Below, piece by piece: positions 54,776 to 63,678 of a stretch of DNA of 64,000 nucleotides (position 1 is the stretch's first letter; the number at the start of each line of letters is the position of its first letter). The notes below the pieces were generated by a model, which was given only the letters and a program-made list of their open reading frames with translations, did no database searches and had not been told where the DNA came from. Source of the stretch: Nesterenkonia natronophila (GTDB lineage: Bacteria; Actinomycetota; Actinomycetes; Actinomycetales; Micrococcaceae). The stretch is taken from assembly GCF_003595215.1 (NCBI RefSeq), contig NZ_QYZP01000002.1, positions 62,001 to 126,000 on the forward strand, in the 5' to 3' direction. The translations under genes were made by a program, and so were the position numbers.

Positions 54776-57292
54776 ATGTTTGAGAGATTTACTGACCGCG
54801 CACGTCGCGTCGTTGTGCTGGCCCAAGAAGAGGCCCGCATGCTTAACCACAACTACATCGGCACCGAGCACATCCTGCTGGGGTTGATCCACGAGGGCGA
54901 AGGTGTGGCCGCGAAGGCGCTGGAGTCCCTGGACATCAACCTCCAGGGTGTGCGGGAGAAGGTGCAGGAAAAGATCGGACCGGGCCAGAACGCCCCGTCC
55001 GGGCACATCCCCTTCACCCCGCGCGCCAAGAAGGTGCTCGAGCTCTCGCTGCGTGAAGCGCTCCAGCTGGGCCACAACTACATCGGTACTGAGCACATTC
55101 TGCTCGGGCTGATCCGCGAGGGTGAGGGCGTCGCCGCGCAGGTGCTGGTAGAGATGAATGCCGATCTCAACAAGGTCCGGCAGCAGGTGATTCAGCTGCT
55201 TTCCGGCTACTCCGGGGGAGAGCAGCAGGAGAAGGCTGGTGCTGGAGTGGGGCAGGGTGGTGCCTCCGGGACCCCGGCGGGTTCCGTGGTCCTCGACCAG
55301 TTCGGTCGCAACCTCACCGCAGCCGCACGTGAAGCTCAGCTGGATCCGGTGGTCGGTAGAGACTACGAGCGTGAGCGCGTGATGCAGGTGCTCTCCCGCA
55401 GAACAAAGAACAATCCCGTACTCATCGGTGAGCCCGGCGTGGGCAAGACCGCCGTTGTGGAGGGGTTGGCCCAGGCCATCGTCAATGGTGACGTGCCTGA
55501 ACTGCTGCGCGATAAGCAGCTCTACACTTTGGACCTCGGGTCCCTGGTGGCTGGATCGCGCTACCGTGGTGACTTCGAAGAGCGCTTGAAGAAGGTGCTC
55601 AAGGAGATCCGCACACGGGGTGACATCATTTTGTTCATTGATGAGATTCACACCCTGGTCGGCGCTGGTGCAGCAGAAGGCGCAATCGACGCAGCCAACA
55701 TTCTCAAGCCGCTGCTGGCCCGCGGTGAGCTGCAGACTATCGGCGCCACCACACTCGATGAATACCGCAAACACATTGAGAAGGATGCGGCTCTGGAGCG
55801 CCGTTTCCAGCCGATTCAGGTTGATGAGCCCTCAGTGGAGACCACAGTGCAGATTCTGCGCGGGCTGCGTGACCGATACGAGGCTCACCACAAGGTCTCG
55901 ATCACTGACGAGGCGCTGGAGCAGGCTGCCAACCTGGCCAACCGATACATCAATGACCGGTTCTTACCTGACAAAGCGATTGACCTCATCGATGAGGCAG
56001 GCGCTCGGCTGCGGATCCAGAAGATGACTCCGCCTCCGGAGCTCAAGGAGTATGAAGCCAGGATTGAAGAGGTCAAGCGGGAGAAGGAAGCCGCAATCGA
56101 CTCTCAGGACTTCGAGGGTGCTGCCCAGTTCCGGGACAGGGAACAGAAGCTTGTTGAGGAGCGCAGCCAGAAGGAAGAGGCGTGGAAGTCGCGGTCGATG
56201 GACGAGATCGCCGAAGTTGACGGCGATCTGATCGCCGAGGTGCTGGCGTTCTCCACCGGCATCCCGGTCTTCAAGCTTACTGAGGCTGAATCTGACCGCC
56301 TCAAGCGCATGGAGGAGGAGCTGCACAAGAGGGTCATCGGACAGGATGAGGCTGTGAAGTCCCTTTCACGGGCCATCCGCCGCACGCGCGCCGGCTTGAA
56401 GGATCCCAACCGACCTTCTGGCTCGTTCATCTTCGCCGGGCCTACCGGCGTAGGCAAGACTGAGCTGGCGAAGGCCTTGGCAGAGTTCCTGTTCGGTGAC
56501 GAAGACGCGTTGATAACACTCGATATGTCCGAGTTCAGCGAGAAGCACACCGTCTCGCGCCTCTTTGGCGCGCCCCCAGGATATGTGGGCTATGAGGAGG
56601 GTGGTCAGCTGACCGAGAAGGTGCGGCGTCGACCCTTCTCAGTGGTCCTCTTTGACGAGGTCGAGAAGGCCCATGCAGATCTGTTCAACTCGCTGCTTCA
56701 GATCCTCGAGGACGGCCGCCTGACGGACTCACAGGGCCGGGCGATCGACTTCAAGAACACTGTGATCATCATGACCACGAACCTCGGCACCGGCGAGATC
56801 TCAAAGGGTGTGATGACAGGCTTCACATCCTCGACGGACACCGCGACCAACTATGAGCGGATGAAGGGCAAGGTCAGCCAAGAGCTGCGTCAGCACTTCC
56901 GCCCTGAGTTCCTCAACCGTGTCGATGACACCATCGTGTTCCCGCAACTGGAGCAGGAGGAGATCGTCAAGATCGTGGACCTGTTCATGGATCGCCTGCG
57001 CACCCGGCTGGCGGAGCAGGCGATGACTGTGGAGATTACCCACGAAGCCCGCGAGTACTTGGCCGATCGAGGCTACGATCCCTCCATGGGTGCTCGACCG
57101 CTGCGCAGGGCTATCCAGTCCTTGATTGAGGACCAGCTCTCAGAGCGCATTCTCTACGGTGAGATCCCGCATGGTGCGGAAATCAGCATTGGCCTCAAGG
57201 GCACCGGGGCTGATCGGGAGCTGACATTCGACTGGCGGATGCCGACTGAGCAGCTGGAAGCAGCTGAGGAGCCGGCAGCCATCGAAAGCTGA
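54776..57292 (+). CDS. clpC: ClpC AAA+ unfoldase of the Clp protease
   Basis: The protein has 838 residues from ATG 54776 ([20 protein letters not shown], the conserved ClpC start). TTG 54770 is in frame and better spaced from AGGGAG at 54758, so it could be the real start. It has two N-terminal Clp repeats, Walker A GEPGVGKT in the first AAA domain, a UVR/middle domain ([20 protein letters not shown]), then GPTGVGKT and [17 protein letters not shown] in the second. It unfolds substrates for ClpP, which is not in the window. Confidence 0.95.
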   Translation: MFERFTDRARRVVVLAQEEARMLNHNYIGTEHILLGLIHEGEGVAAKALESLDINLQGVREKVQEKIGPGQNAPSGHIPFTPRAKKVLELSLREALQLGHNYIGTEHILLGLIREGEGVAAQVLVEMNADLNKVRQQVIQLLSGYSGGEQQEKAGAGVGQGGASGTPAGSVVLDQFGRNLTAAAREAQLDPVVGRDYERERVMQVLSRRTKNNPVLIGEPGVGKTAVVEGLAQAIVNGDVPELLRDKQLYTLDLGSLVAGSRYRGDFEERLKKVLKEIRTRGDIILFIDEIHTLVGAGAAEGAIDAANILKPLLARGELQTIGATTLDEYRKHIEKDAALERRFQPIQVDEPSVETTVQILRGLRDRYEAHHKVSITDEALEQAANLANRYINDRFLPDKAIDLIDEAGARLRIQKMTPPPELKEYEARIEEVKREKEAAIDSQDFEGAAQFRDREQKLVEERSQKEEAWKSRSMDEIAEVDGDLIAEVLAFSTGIPVFKLTEAESDRLKRMEEELHKRVIGQDEAVKSLSRAIRRTRAGLKDPNRPSGSFIFAGPTGVGKTELAKALAEFLFGDEDALITLDMSEFSEKHTVSRLFGAPPGYVGYEEGGQLTEKVRRRPFSVVLFDEVEKAHADLFNSLLQILEDGRLTDSQGRAIDFKNTVIIMTTNLGTGEISKGVMTGFTSSTDTATNYERMKGKVSQELRQHFRPEFLNRVDDTIVFPQLEQEEIVKIVDLFMDRLRTRLAEQAMTVEITHEAREYLADRGYDPSMGARPLRRAIQSLIEDQLSERILYGEIPHGAEISIGLKGTGADRELTFDWRMPTEQLEAAEEPAAIES

Positions 57293-57311
57293 CAGTTACC
57301 AGAACGCTTCT

Positions 57312-57354
57312 GTCGGGCCCGCACACGAACTCCGTGAGCGGGCCCGACTTTTTT
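57312..57354 (+). terminator. Intrinsic terminator of clpC
   Basis: GTCGGGCCCGC (57312-57322) and GCGGGCCCGAC (57338-57348) form a perfect 11-bp stem followed directly by TTTTTT, 19 nt after the clpC stop. Confidence 0.92.
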
Positions 57355-57415
57355 GCTCCCCTGCCTGGACTGCGGGTTCGCAGAGGCTTCCGGGGAAGCG
57401 GATAACGTGGAGGTC

Positions 57416-58822
57416 ATGGCGAAGAACAAATCCTCGGCGGGTTTTGAGTGCTCCGAGTGCGGCTGGCAGACCGTCAAGTGGGTGGGGCGCTGTCCCGAGT
57501 GCCATTCCTGGGCAACGGTGGGGGAGAAGCACAAGGCCGCCTCGCGGACTGGTGCTTCCCGAGCCCTGTCTTCGCCGGCACAAACTATCGCCCAGGTGGA
57601 CTCCTCCGTGGCGGAGTTCAGACCGACTGGGATCGGGGAGCTGGACCGCGTTCTAGGAGGGGGTCTGGTCCCAGGCGCAGTCATTCTGATGGCAGGAGAG
57701 CCCGGTGTCGGCAAATCTACCCTTCTGCTCCAGGCCGCCGCAGATGTAGCGCGCAAACATACCGCCCAGCCCGTGCTGTACCTGACAGGGGAGGAATCTG
57801 CCGCTCAGGTGAAGAAGCGCGCCGAGCGGATCAGTGCTGTGGCCGATGGGTTGTATCTCGCCGCTGAGTCAGACCTGGGCCAAGCGCTGGGGCAGATCGA
57901 AGAGACCGGCGCGGGTCAGGGTGGCCCGCAACTAACGATCATGGACTCCGTTCAGACACTCTCATCGGCCGAGGTGGAAGGCTCTGCCGGCGGGGTCACT
58001 CAAATCCGAGAAGTCACAGCCGCGATGATCGAGGCTGCAAAACGGCGGAATATGACCACAATCCTGGTGGGCCATGTCACCAAGGAGGGGAATATAGCCG
58101 GTCCCCGCATGCTCGAGCACCTGGTGGACGTGGTCTGTCAGTTCGAAGGAGAGCGCCACTCGCGCCTGAGGCTGCTGCGAGCGGCCAAGAACCGGTACGG
58201 ACCCACAGACGACGTCGGATGCTTCGACCTGACCGAGGACGGCCTGGTCTCCCTGGCAGACCCGAGCGGGCTGTTTGTCTCGGCCATGACGGAACGCGTG
58301 CCCGGAACCTGCATCACCATCACCCTGGAAGGGCGCCGACCGCTGACCGCTGAGGTTCAGGCGCTGGTGGCCGAGTCTCCCGCCGCGCAACCGCGTAGGG
58401 CCGTCTCCGGCCTGGACTCGCCACGCGTTTCCATGCTCCTGGCCGTGCTGCAGCGGAGAGCAAAACTGGCAACCCTGATGAAGTCAGAGACCTATGTGGC
58501 CACGGTGGGCGGAGTCAAGATCACCGAACCGGCCGCAGATCTTGCGGTGGCTCTGGCTATTGCCTCTGCCACATTGGAGAAGCCGCTCCCGAACCGATTC
58601 CTTGCCTTCGGCGAGGTAGGGCTCGCGGGAGAAGTCAGGCCGGTTCAGGGCCTCGGTCAACGGTTGCAGGAGGCGCAGCGACTGGGCTTTACCCACGCCA
58701 TTGTTCCGCGGACCCCTCCGGGAAAGGACTCTGCAGACACGGAGAGTGTGCCCCAGGGGATGACGGTCCGCGAGGTCGGGTCGCTCGCCGAGGCTTTGGG
58801 TTTGGTGCTGGGCGAGAAATAG
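57416..58822 (+). CDS. radA: DNA repair protein RadA (Sms)
   Basis: The protein has 468 residues from ATG 57416, with GTGGAGGTC just upstream. It has the N-terminal zinc finger (ECSECGWQTVKWVGRCPEC), the RecA-like Walker A GEPGVGKST, the KNRYG motif (AAKNRYGPTDDVG) and a C-terminal Lon-protease-like domain. It is a helicase that promotes branch migration during recombination. Its stop codon is immediately adjacent to the stop codon of the convergent arsR, with no intervening base. Confidence 0.94.
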   Translation: MAKNKSSAGFECSECGWQTVKWVGRCPECHSWATVGEKHKAASRTGASRALSSPAQTIAQVDSSVAEFRPTGIGELDRVLGGGLVPGAVILMAGEPGVGKSTLLLQAAADVARKHTAQPVLYLTGEESAAQVKKRAERISAVADGLYLAAESDLGQALGQIEETGAGQGGPQLTIMDSVQTLSSAEVEGSAGGVTQIREVTAAMIEAAKRRNMTTILVGHVTKEGNIAGPRMLEHLVDVVCQFEGERHSRLRLLRAAKNRYGPTDDVGCFDLTEDGLVSLADPSGLFVSAMTERVPGTCITITLEGRRPLTAEVQALVAESPAAQPRRAVSGLDSPRVSMLLAVLQRRAKLATLMKSETYVATVGGVKITEPAADLAVALAIASATLEKPLPNRFLAFGEVGLAGEVRPVQGLGQRLQEAQRLGFTHAIVPRTPPGKDSADTESVPQGMTVREVGSLAEALGLVLGEK

Positions 58823-59245
58823 TCAGGCGTTGCGCTCGGCGGGATCGGGGGTGCGCATGAGATCGCCGAGCACAGACTCCGAGCAGAGATCGGCGCAGAG
58901 CGCGCTCAGAGCTCCAGGGACCACCGAGTAGTAGGACCATGTTCCACGCTTCTCACGAGTGAGAAATCCAGCATCAACAAGGATCTTCAAGTGATGGGAG
59001 ACCGTGGGCTGCCCAAGATTCAGCGGCCCGGTCAGATCGCAAACACATGCCTCGGCAGACTCCCCGCTGGCTATCGTGGCAAGCAGCATCAGACGGTTCG
59101 CGTCACCGAGCGCCTTGAACTTGGTCGCCAGCACAGTCGCGGACTCGCTCTGAAGCTTGGGGGCCCCGGGCGTAGGACCGCAGCACTCAGAGAGGTCCCC
59201 AGCAGGATCTCCCATGGCGCTCGGTGAGATGGGGATTGTTGTCAC
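58823..59245 (-). CDS. arsR: ArsR-family arsenic-responsive repressor
   Basis: The protein has 140 residues from GTG 59245, with AAGGA upstream; M11 is an alternative start. The winged helix is clear (NLGQPTVSHHLKILVDAGFL). It has two possible As(III) sites: an N-terminal Cys pair ECCGP (Cys21, Cys22), as in Corynebacterium ArsR, and CVCDL (Cys67, Cys69) at the start of the recognition region, as in E. coli R773 ArsR. More cysteines are in the C-terminus (LCADLC). It should repress itself and acr3-arsC from the operator at 59313-59332. Confidence 0.92.
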   Translation of the reverse strand: MTTIPISPSAMGDPAGDLSECCGPTPGAPKLQSESATVLATKFKALGDANRLMLLATIASGESAEACVCDLTGPLNLGQPTVSHHLKILVDAGFLTREKRGTWSYYSVVPGALSALCADLCSESVLGDLMRTPDPAERNA

Positions 59246-59278
59246 GGCGTGGTCCTTTCGGAAAGCACAGCTTCTACA

Positions 59279-59332
59279 TTGACATACGTCGATGTAGTAA
59301 AGAATACTCGTTTCATCGATACCTGTCGATGA
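59279..59332. promoter_or_regulatory. Overlapping divergent ars promoters with ArsR operator
   Basis: For acr3 (plus), TTGACA (59279-59284) and AATACT (59303-59308) are 18 nt apart. For arsR (minus), TCGACA (59324-59329) and TATTCT (59301-59306) are 17 nt apart. The two -10 boxes overlap. A perfect inverted repeat, TCATCGA-TACCTG-TCGATGA (59313-59332), covers the arsR -35/-10 spacer. An imperfect copy (ACAT-ACGTCG-ATGT, 59282-59295), also holding TCGATG, covers the acr3 -35. One dimer at either site could shut both genes. Confidence 0.7.
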
Positions 59333-59362
59333 TACTCCTGATCCCTAGACGACGAGGCATTA

Positions 59363-60484
59363 GTGACCCACTCTGAGCCCCCGGACACAGGAGCTGTCCT
59401 TCAGAAGCTCTCCCTGCTGGACAAGTTCCTGCCACTTTGGATCCTCGCTGCGATGGCTTTGGGTTTGCTGCTGGGCGCGGCAGCCCCACTCTTCGGAGAG
59501 GCACTCGAATCAGTCAAAATTGCAGGCGTCTCCGTCCCGATCGCGGTGGGCCTGCTGGTGATGATGTATCCGGTGCTCGCCAAAGTCCGGTACAACGAGA
59601 CCCGGAGGGTCATTTCGGACAAACGCCTCATCGTCACCTCCTTGTTGATCAACTGGCTGCTCGCGCCTGCGTTCATGTTCGCCCTGGCCTGGATCTTCCT
59701 CCCTGATCTTCCGGAGTACCGAACTGGGCTGATCATCGTGGGCCTAGCTCGCTGCATCGCCATGGTGCTCATTTGGAACGACCTCGCCTGCGGCGACCGG
59801 GAGGCTGCTGCTGTTCTCGTCGCTATCAACTCAGTGTTCCAGGTATTCATGTTCGGGCTTCTCGGGTGGTTCTACCTTCAGCTGCTGCCAAGTTGGTTGG
59901 GATTGGAAACCACCAGCACAGAGTTCTCCATATGGGCGATCACCGTGTCAGTACTCGTGTTTCTCGGTCTTCCGCTGCTCGCTGGTTTCCTCACGCGAAC
60001 CATAGGCGAAGCTCGCATGGGCCGCGCCGCCTACGAAGCGAAGCTCCTGCCCATCATCGGGCCTTGGGCGCTCTACGGGCTGCTGTTCACCATCGTTGTT
60101 CTCTTCGCGCTTCAAGGTGACCAAGTCCTGAATCAACCCTTCGACGTGCTGCGGATCGCTGCACCGCTGCTGATCTACTTTTTGGCCACATTCGGCGCCT
60201 CCATGGTCATAGGTTGGCTTCTTCGGATGGGTTACCAGCGCTCCACCACATTGAGCTTTACCGCTGCCGGGAACAACTTCGAACTGGCCATCGCCGTCTC
60301 CATCGCCACCTTCGGCGCCGCCAGCGGCCAAGCGCTCGCCGGCGTCGTCGGACCCCTGATCGAGGTTCCGGTGCTGGTAGGACTGGTCTGCGTGGCCCTG
60401 TGGGCCCGAAAATTCTTCCGCTCGCCCACGGCGGCTGCCAACACCGTCCCACCTCACGTACCAGCGCCCGCTCGCACACATTGA
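59363..60484 (+). CDS. acr3: Acr3-type arsenite efflux transporter
   Basis: The protein has 373 residues from GTG 59363 and about ten membrane helices. The Acr3 signatures are GLARCIAMVLIWNDLACGD (Cys131, the conserved essential cysteine) and FTAAGNNFELAIAVSIATFG followed by GVVGPLIEVPVLV. It expels arsenite driven by the proton gradient. It is divergent from arsR and followed by arsC after 13 nt. Confidence 0.95.
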   Translation: MTHSEPPDTGAVLQKLSLLDKFLPLWILAAMALGLLLGAAAPLFGEALESVKIAGVSVPIAVGLLVMMYPVLAKVRYNETRRVISDKRLIVTSLLINWLLAPAFMFALAWIFLPDLPEYRTGLIIVGLARCIAMVLIWNDLACGDREAAAVLVAINSVFQVFMFGLLGWFYLQLLPSWLGLETTSTEFSIWAITVSVLVFLGLPLLAGFLTRTIGEARMGRAAYEAKLLPIIGPWALYGLLFTIVVLFALQGDQVLNQPFDVLRIAAPLLIYFLATFGASMVIGWLLRMGYQRSTTLSFTAAGNNFELAIAVSIATFGAASGQALAGVVGPLIEVPVLVGLVCVALWARKFFRSPTAAANTVPPHVPAPARTH

Positions 60485-60497
60485 GAAAGGTGACCTC

Positions 60498-60938
60498 ATG
60501 TCAACGCCCTCCGTTGCGCAGAATATGCAGAAACCCGGCAGTGCCAAACCCGCTGTGACCTTTGTCTGCGTTCACAACGCAGGTCGCTCCCAAATGGCTG
60601 CAGGGTTTCTTCGCGAGCTCTCAGCCGGCAGCGTAGTTGTCTACTCAGGCGGCACCAAGCCCGCTGAGCACCTCAACCCGCTGGCGGTCGAAGCTATGGC
60701 TGAGATAGGCATCGATATTGCCGATCAGGCCACCCATGAGCTCTCCGCCGATATGCTCCGAGAGTCTGATGCCGTGGTCACCATGGGTTGCGGTGACGAC
60801 TGCCCGTACTTCCCCGGAAAGCGTTACGAAGACTGGGCGCTTGAGGACCCGGCGGGCAAGGACCTGCAGACGGTGCGCCGGATCCGCGATGATATCAGGG
60901 CACGTGTGGAAGAGCTGCTCGGGTCACTGACGCGCTGA
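60498..60938 (+). CDS. arsC: Arsenate reductase (LMW-PTP fold, ArsC)
   Basis: The protein has 146 residues from ATG 60498, with AAAGG upstream. The phosphatase-like loop is VCVHNAGRSQMA (Cys24, Arg30), followed by MGCGDDCPYFPG and the acidic motif EDPAG. The CGDDC pair suggests redox cycling, either by thioredoxin or, as in Corynebacterium, with mycothiol; which one cannot be decided here. It turns arsenate into arsenite for Acr3. Confidence 0.93.
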   Translation: MSTPSVAQNMQKPGSAKPAVTFVCVHNAGRSQMAAGFLRELSAGSVVVYSGGTKPAEHLNPLAVEAMAEIGIDIADQATHELSADMLRESDAVVTMGCGDDCPYFPGKRYEDWALEDPAGKDLQTVRRIRDDIRARVEELLGSLTR

Positions 60939-60973
60939 TGCGCTGATGCACTTAGGGCTCAGGCTCAGAGGTG

Positions 60974-62122
60974 TCAGAGAGCAGGCAGGTAGGTCAAGGC
61001 GTCGTCGTGCTCGCAGCCAGTTGCCTCGAGCAGGTCGACAACCATAGTGCGGGCCAGCAGCACCAACGCCTCCCCCTCCAGATCGTGGATATCAAGTCGT
61101 TGCGGGTGCAGGCGGGTGGCTACGGCGGCCAGCGAGTCTCGGGCGGTATTCATCCACCGGTCGAAACCCGGGCCCGTCTCCCTGGTGGCCTGACCCAACT
61201 GGCCCGCGGCGTCAGCCAGCTGCTCTAAGACGGTAGCCAGTTGGACTGTGCCCGAATCTGAGAGCCTAGCGTGGTCTATGGTGCTGACGGCCCGTCTTGT
61301 CATCAGGCGCAGACTCCGCACCGCCAGATCGAGCTTCCCGGCGGTATGTTCGATCCGGCGCACGTAATGGCGGTGCCGACGGTGGGCAGGGGAGTAACGG
61401 GTCAGCTCCTTGGCACTCGAAAGTGCTTTGGAGGTCTCGTCCACCTGGGACTGCAGGCCGCGGGCACGAATCAGCGCATGCCATGCCTGCCGAGAATCTG
61501 AGGTATGCAGCGCGGCGGCGGTCTCCCGCAGCGCGAGCGTGAACTGATCAGCGACTTCCCTCATCTCGCGGACTGGCTCACCCCTGGGGTCCTTGGGGGT
61601 AATCAACGTGATCAGCAGCGCCGTCGCGCCGCCGACCACCGCGTCTATGGACCGAGTAAATGGGCCCAGGACGGCATCTGCTGGAACTGGCACCATAACC
61701 ACCAGCAATGATTGGAGGCCCATCTGCATCGCCAACAAGGGGCCGGGGTCCAGGAACCGAGCAAGCATCACAGCGGAGAACACGGCGACCAGAGCGGTGA
61801 CGACGCCCCCGCCGAGGCCCAGAACCAGCATGTCAGCCAGCAGCACACCCAATGTGCAGCCTATGGCGACTTCTACGACCTTCCGCAGTCGAGGCTCCTT
61901 TGTGAACCCCATGGCGATAAGCGCCGCCACTGCAGCAAAGAGCGGAGTCTCGTGTCCCAGCAGCTGCTCTGAGATCACGTACGCGCCTACGCCGGCCACA
62001 GCCATCTGCAGGGCTGGCAGCACTGAGCGCCAGGAGCGCACCGCACCTGCTCGGGCTCGGTTGGCGGCCGCACTGCGCGTGGACCGCGCGGCCGTGCGCA
62101 GGTACGCGAAAATGGTCCTCAT
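60974..62122 (-). CDS. FUSC/aromatic-acid-exporter-like membrane protein
   Basis: The protein has 382 residues from ATG 62122. Six helices in the first 185 residues (LQMAVAGVGAYVIS ... ATALLITLITPKDP) are followed by a long helical cytoplasmic domain with Arg-rich segments. This is the FUSC/DUF2955-like (ArAE) layout; such proteins may export aromatic acids or other toxic anions, but the substrate is unknown. TAAACT on the minus strand (62129-62134) ends 6 nt before the ATG, which supports a leaderless start. It is convergent with arsC. Confidence 0.82.
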   Translation of the reverse strand: MRTIFAYLRTAARSTRSAAANRARAGAVRSWRSVLPALQMAVAGVGAYVISEQLLGHETPLFAAVAALIAMGFTKEPRLRKVVEVAIGCTLGVLLADMLVLGLGGGVVTALVAVFSAVMLARFLDPGPLLAMQMGLQSLLVVMVPVPADAVLGPFTRSIDAVVGGATALLITLITPKDPRGEPVREMREVADQFTLALRETAAALHTSDSRQAWHALIRARGLQSQVDETSKALSSAKELTRYSPAHRRHRHYVRRIEHTAGKLDLAVRSLRLMTRRAVSTIDHARLSDSGTVQLATVLEQLADAAGQLGQATRETGPGFDRWMNTARDSLAAVATRLHPQRLDIHDLEGEALVLLARTMVVDLLEATGCEHDDALTYLPAL

Positions 62123-62128
62123 TCCAGC

Positions 62129-62134
62129 AGTTTA
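62129..62134 (-). promoter_or_regulatory. -10 box for the FUSC-type gene
   Basis: TAAACT on the minus strand is separated by 6 nt from the ATG at 62122; no Shine-Dalgarno is seen. The spacing matches lysS, panC, pepO and folB-folK. Confidence 0.45.
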
Positions 62135-62237
62135 GATCCGGACGGACATGTCTCGGCAGGGTCTGCCGACCACAGAGCGTCGCAGAATGTAGGAAATGAC
62201 GGGCGGGGGAGGGGAAGTTTCCCATATTCAGAGACGC

Positions 62238-63176
62238 TCAACATCTCGAATGGGCCCCCGGCAGCGCGACGCGCTCGCCCTGCTGTTCGGCCAGCCCGTC
62301 TGAGAGCAGGGACTCCAAACACCGGCGCCGCTGCACCAGGTCCACTGTCGGAAGGGGGAGACCGTCGAGCAGATCGCTGCGTTCAACCACCCCACCGATG
62401 CGCAGTGCAGCCATGATCGCGCCGCGGACCTGCCGGTCACTGCCCGCCCAGCTCTGCGCGCGGGTCCTCTGCTCCTCCGTCGGAGGAGGAGAACCGGCAA
62501 GCCGCCAGGTGCAGAGTTGAGCTGCCGGGCATTCCGAGCAGGCAGGGGAGCGCGCAGTGCAGACCAGCGCACCAAGCTCCATGGCCGCGATGTTCCAAGT
62601 GCAGGCCAGCTGCCCGCCATCAGCCTCCGGGTCAGGAAAGACATCGCGGGCGAGTCTGCGCTGATCGGCGGTGTAGGTCTTCCCAGGAAGCGCCTGACCG
62701 GCGAATAGTCGCGCCAGGACACGCCGGATATTGGTGTCAACAACCACCTCAGGCTCCTCAAAAGCGAAACAGGCTACGGCGGCAGCCGTGTACTCACCTA
62801 CACCAGGCAGCTTCCGCAGCTCATCTGCCGTCTCTGGGACCCGGCCTCCATGGCGGTCCACGATAGTCTGAGCGGCTTCTCGGAGGCGCAGTGCGCGCCG
62901 TGGGTAACCGAGGCGGTCCCATACCGTGAGGATTTCGGCCACGGGGGCAAGAGCAGCGTCCTTGGGCTCGGGCCAGCGGCGCATCCATTCCTGCCATCGC
63001 GGCACCACTCGGCTCACCGGGGTTTGCTGGAGCATAGCTTCCGACACCAAGACGCCCCAGGGTGTGCAGTCCCTGCGGCGCCAGGGCAGATCCCGGGCGG
63101 CATGGTGATACCAGGAGGTGAGGGCGGCATGAACCGGACCTGGTGAGACGATGACATGGGGCGCTGCAGCTGACAT
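62238..63176 (-). CDS. mutY: A/G-specific adenine glycosylase
   Basis: The protein has 312 residues from ATG 63176, with GGAG 6 nt upstream; the open frame continues to 63233 but that extension lacks a signal. Motifs are SEAMLQQTPVSRV (catalytic Glu), the helix-hairpin-helix LPGVGEYTAAAV, VVDTNIRRVLARL (catalytic Asp) and the 4Fe-4S cluster C-x6-C-x2-C-x5-C in CTARSPACSECPAAQLC. It removes adenine paired with 8-oxoguanine. The C-terminal NUDIX-like domain of the E. coli enzyme is shortened, as is usual in Actinobacteria. Confidence 0.94.
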   Translation of the reverse strand: MSAAAPHVIVSPGPVHAALTSWYHHAARDLPWRRRDCTPWGVLVSEAMLQQTPVSRVVPRWQEWMRRWPEPKDAALAPVAEILTVWDRLGYPRRALRLREAAQTIVDRHGGRVPETADELRKLPGVGEYTAAAVACFAFEEPEVVVDTNIRRVLARLFAGQALPGKTYTADQRRLARDVFPDPEADGGQLACTWNIAAMELGALVCTARSPACSECPAAQLCTWRLAGSPPPTEEQRTRAQSWAGSDRQVRGAIMAALRIGGVVERSDLLDGLPLPTVDLVQRRRCLESLLSDGLAEQQGERVALPGAHSRC

Positions 63177-63245
63177 GAGAATCTCCAGTGTCTCAGACCC
63201 GCTCGGTAGACTGTGGCGGAGCAAAGCTACCACTAGGAGAGCGAG

Positions 63246-63296
63246 ATGAACCCGAACGCGCCGAGGACCGCCAACTACCCCGGAGACCGCCAGTAG
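63246..63296 (+). pseudogene. 16-codon ORF ending in an in-frame TAG, upstream piece of the next gene
   Basis: ATG 63246 has a good Shine-Dalgarno (AGGAGAG) and is followed by 15 codons and TAG at 63294. The reading frame then continues without another stop into the membrane protein gene at 63345. The peptide is MNPNAPRTANYPGDRQ. A CAG-to-TAG change would explain the break (the codon before is also CAG). It may be a mutated N-terminus or a short leader ORF. Confidence 0.45.
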
Positions 63297-63344
63297 GGGT
63301 CAGCGGAGTCGGTCAGCGTCGAGGTGGCGGATGTGCACGGCAGA

Positions 63345-63671
63345 ATGGACCGTGCCGCAGCGAGCCCGCACCAGCAGGTGCCGCCTCCGCCGCCCGGATA
63401 CAAGACGATGTGGGGTCTGGGTGTCATCTACGCCGTGTGGGTCGCCTCCATGATGTGGACCGGCGGATGCCTGGCAGTGTTCTTCGAGGACCTCAGTGCC
63501 GAGAATGCCGACGATGCCGCCATGATGATGTTCTTTGCCGGGCCCAGCATCGTGATTAATGTGCTGCTTCTGGGGTGGATTATCCGCATCCACCGGAGAC
63601 GAGGGGTGTACCGCCGTATTCTGGACAAGTCCTATCAGGAGCTTTTCGGCTACCATCCAGGACAGGTCTGA
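63345..63671 (+). CDS. Small two-span membrane protein, unknown function
   Basis: The protein has 108 residues from ATG 63345, or a little longer from GTG 63324. A Pro-rich stretch (QQVPPPPPGYKTM) precedes two helices (about 22-42 and 62-84), and a basic tail follows (RIHRRRGVYRRILDKSYQEL). No ribosome-binding site is near either start. The only good one is at 63246 in the same frame, separated by an amber codon, so the gene may be translated poorly or be damaged. Confidence 0.6.
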   Translation: MDRAAASPHQQVPPPPPGYKTMWGLGVIYAVWVASMMWTGGCLAVFFEDLSAENADDAAMMMFFAGPSIVINVLLLGWIIRIHRRRGVYRRILDKSYQELFGYHPGQV

Positions 63672-63678
63672 GAAGTCT

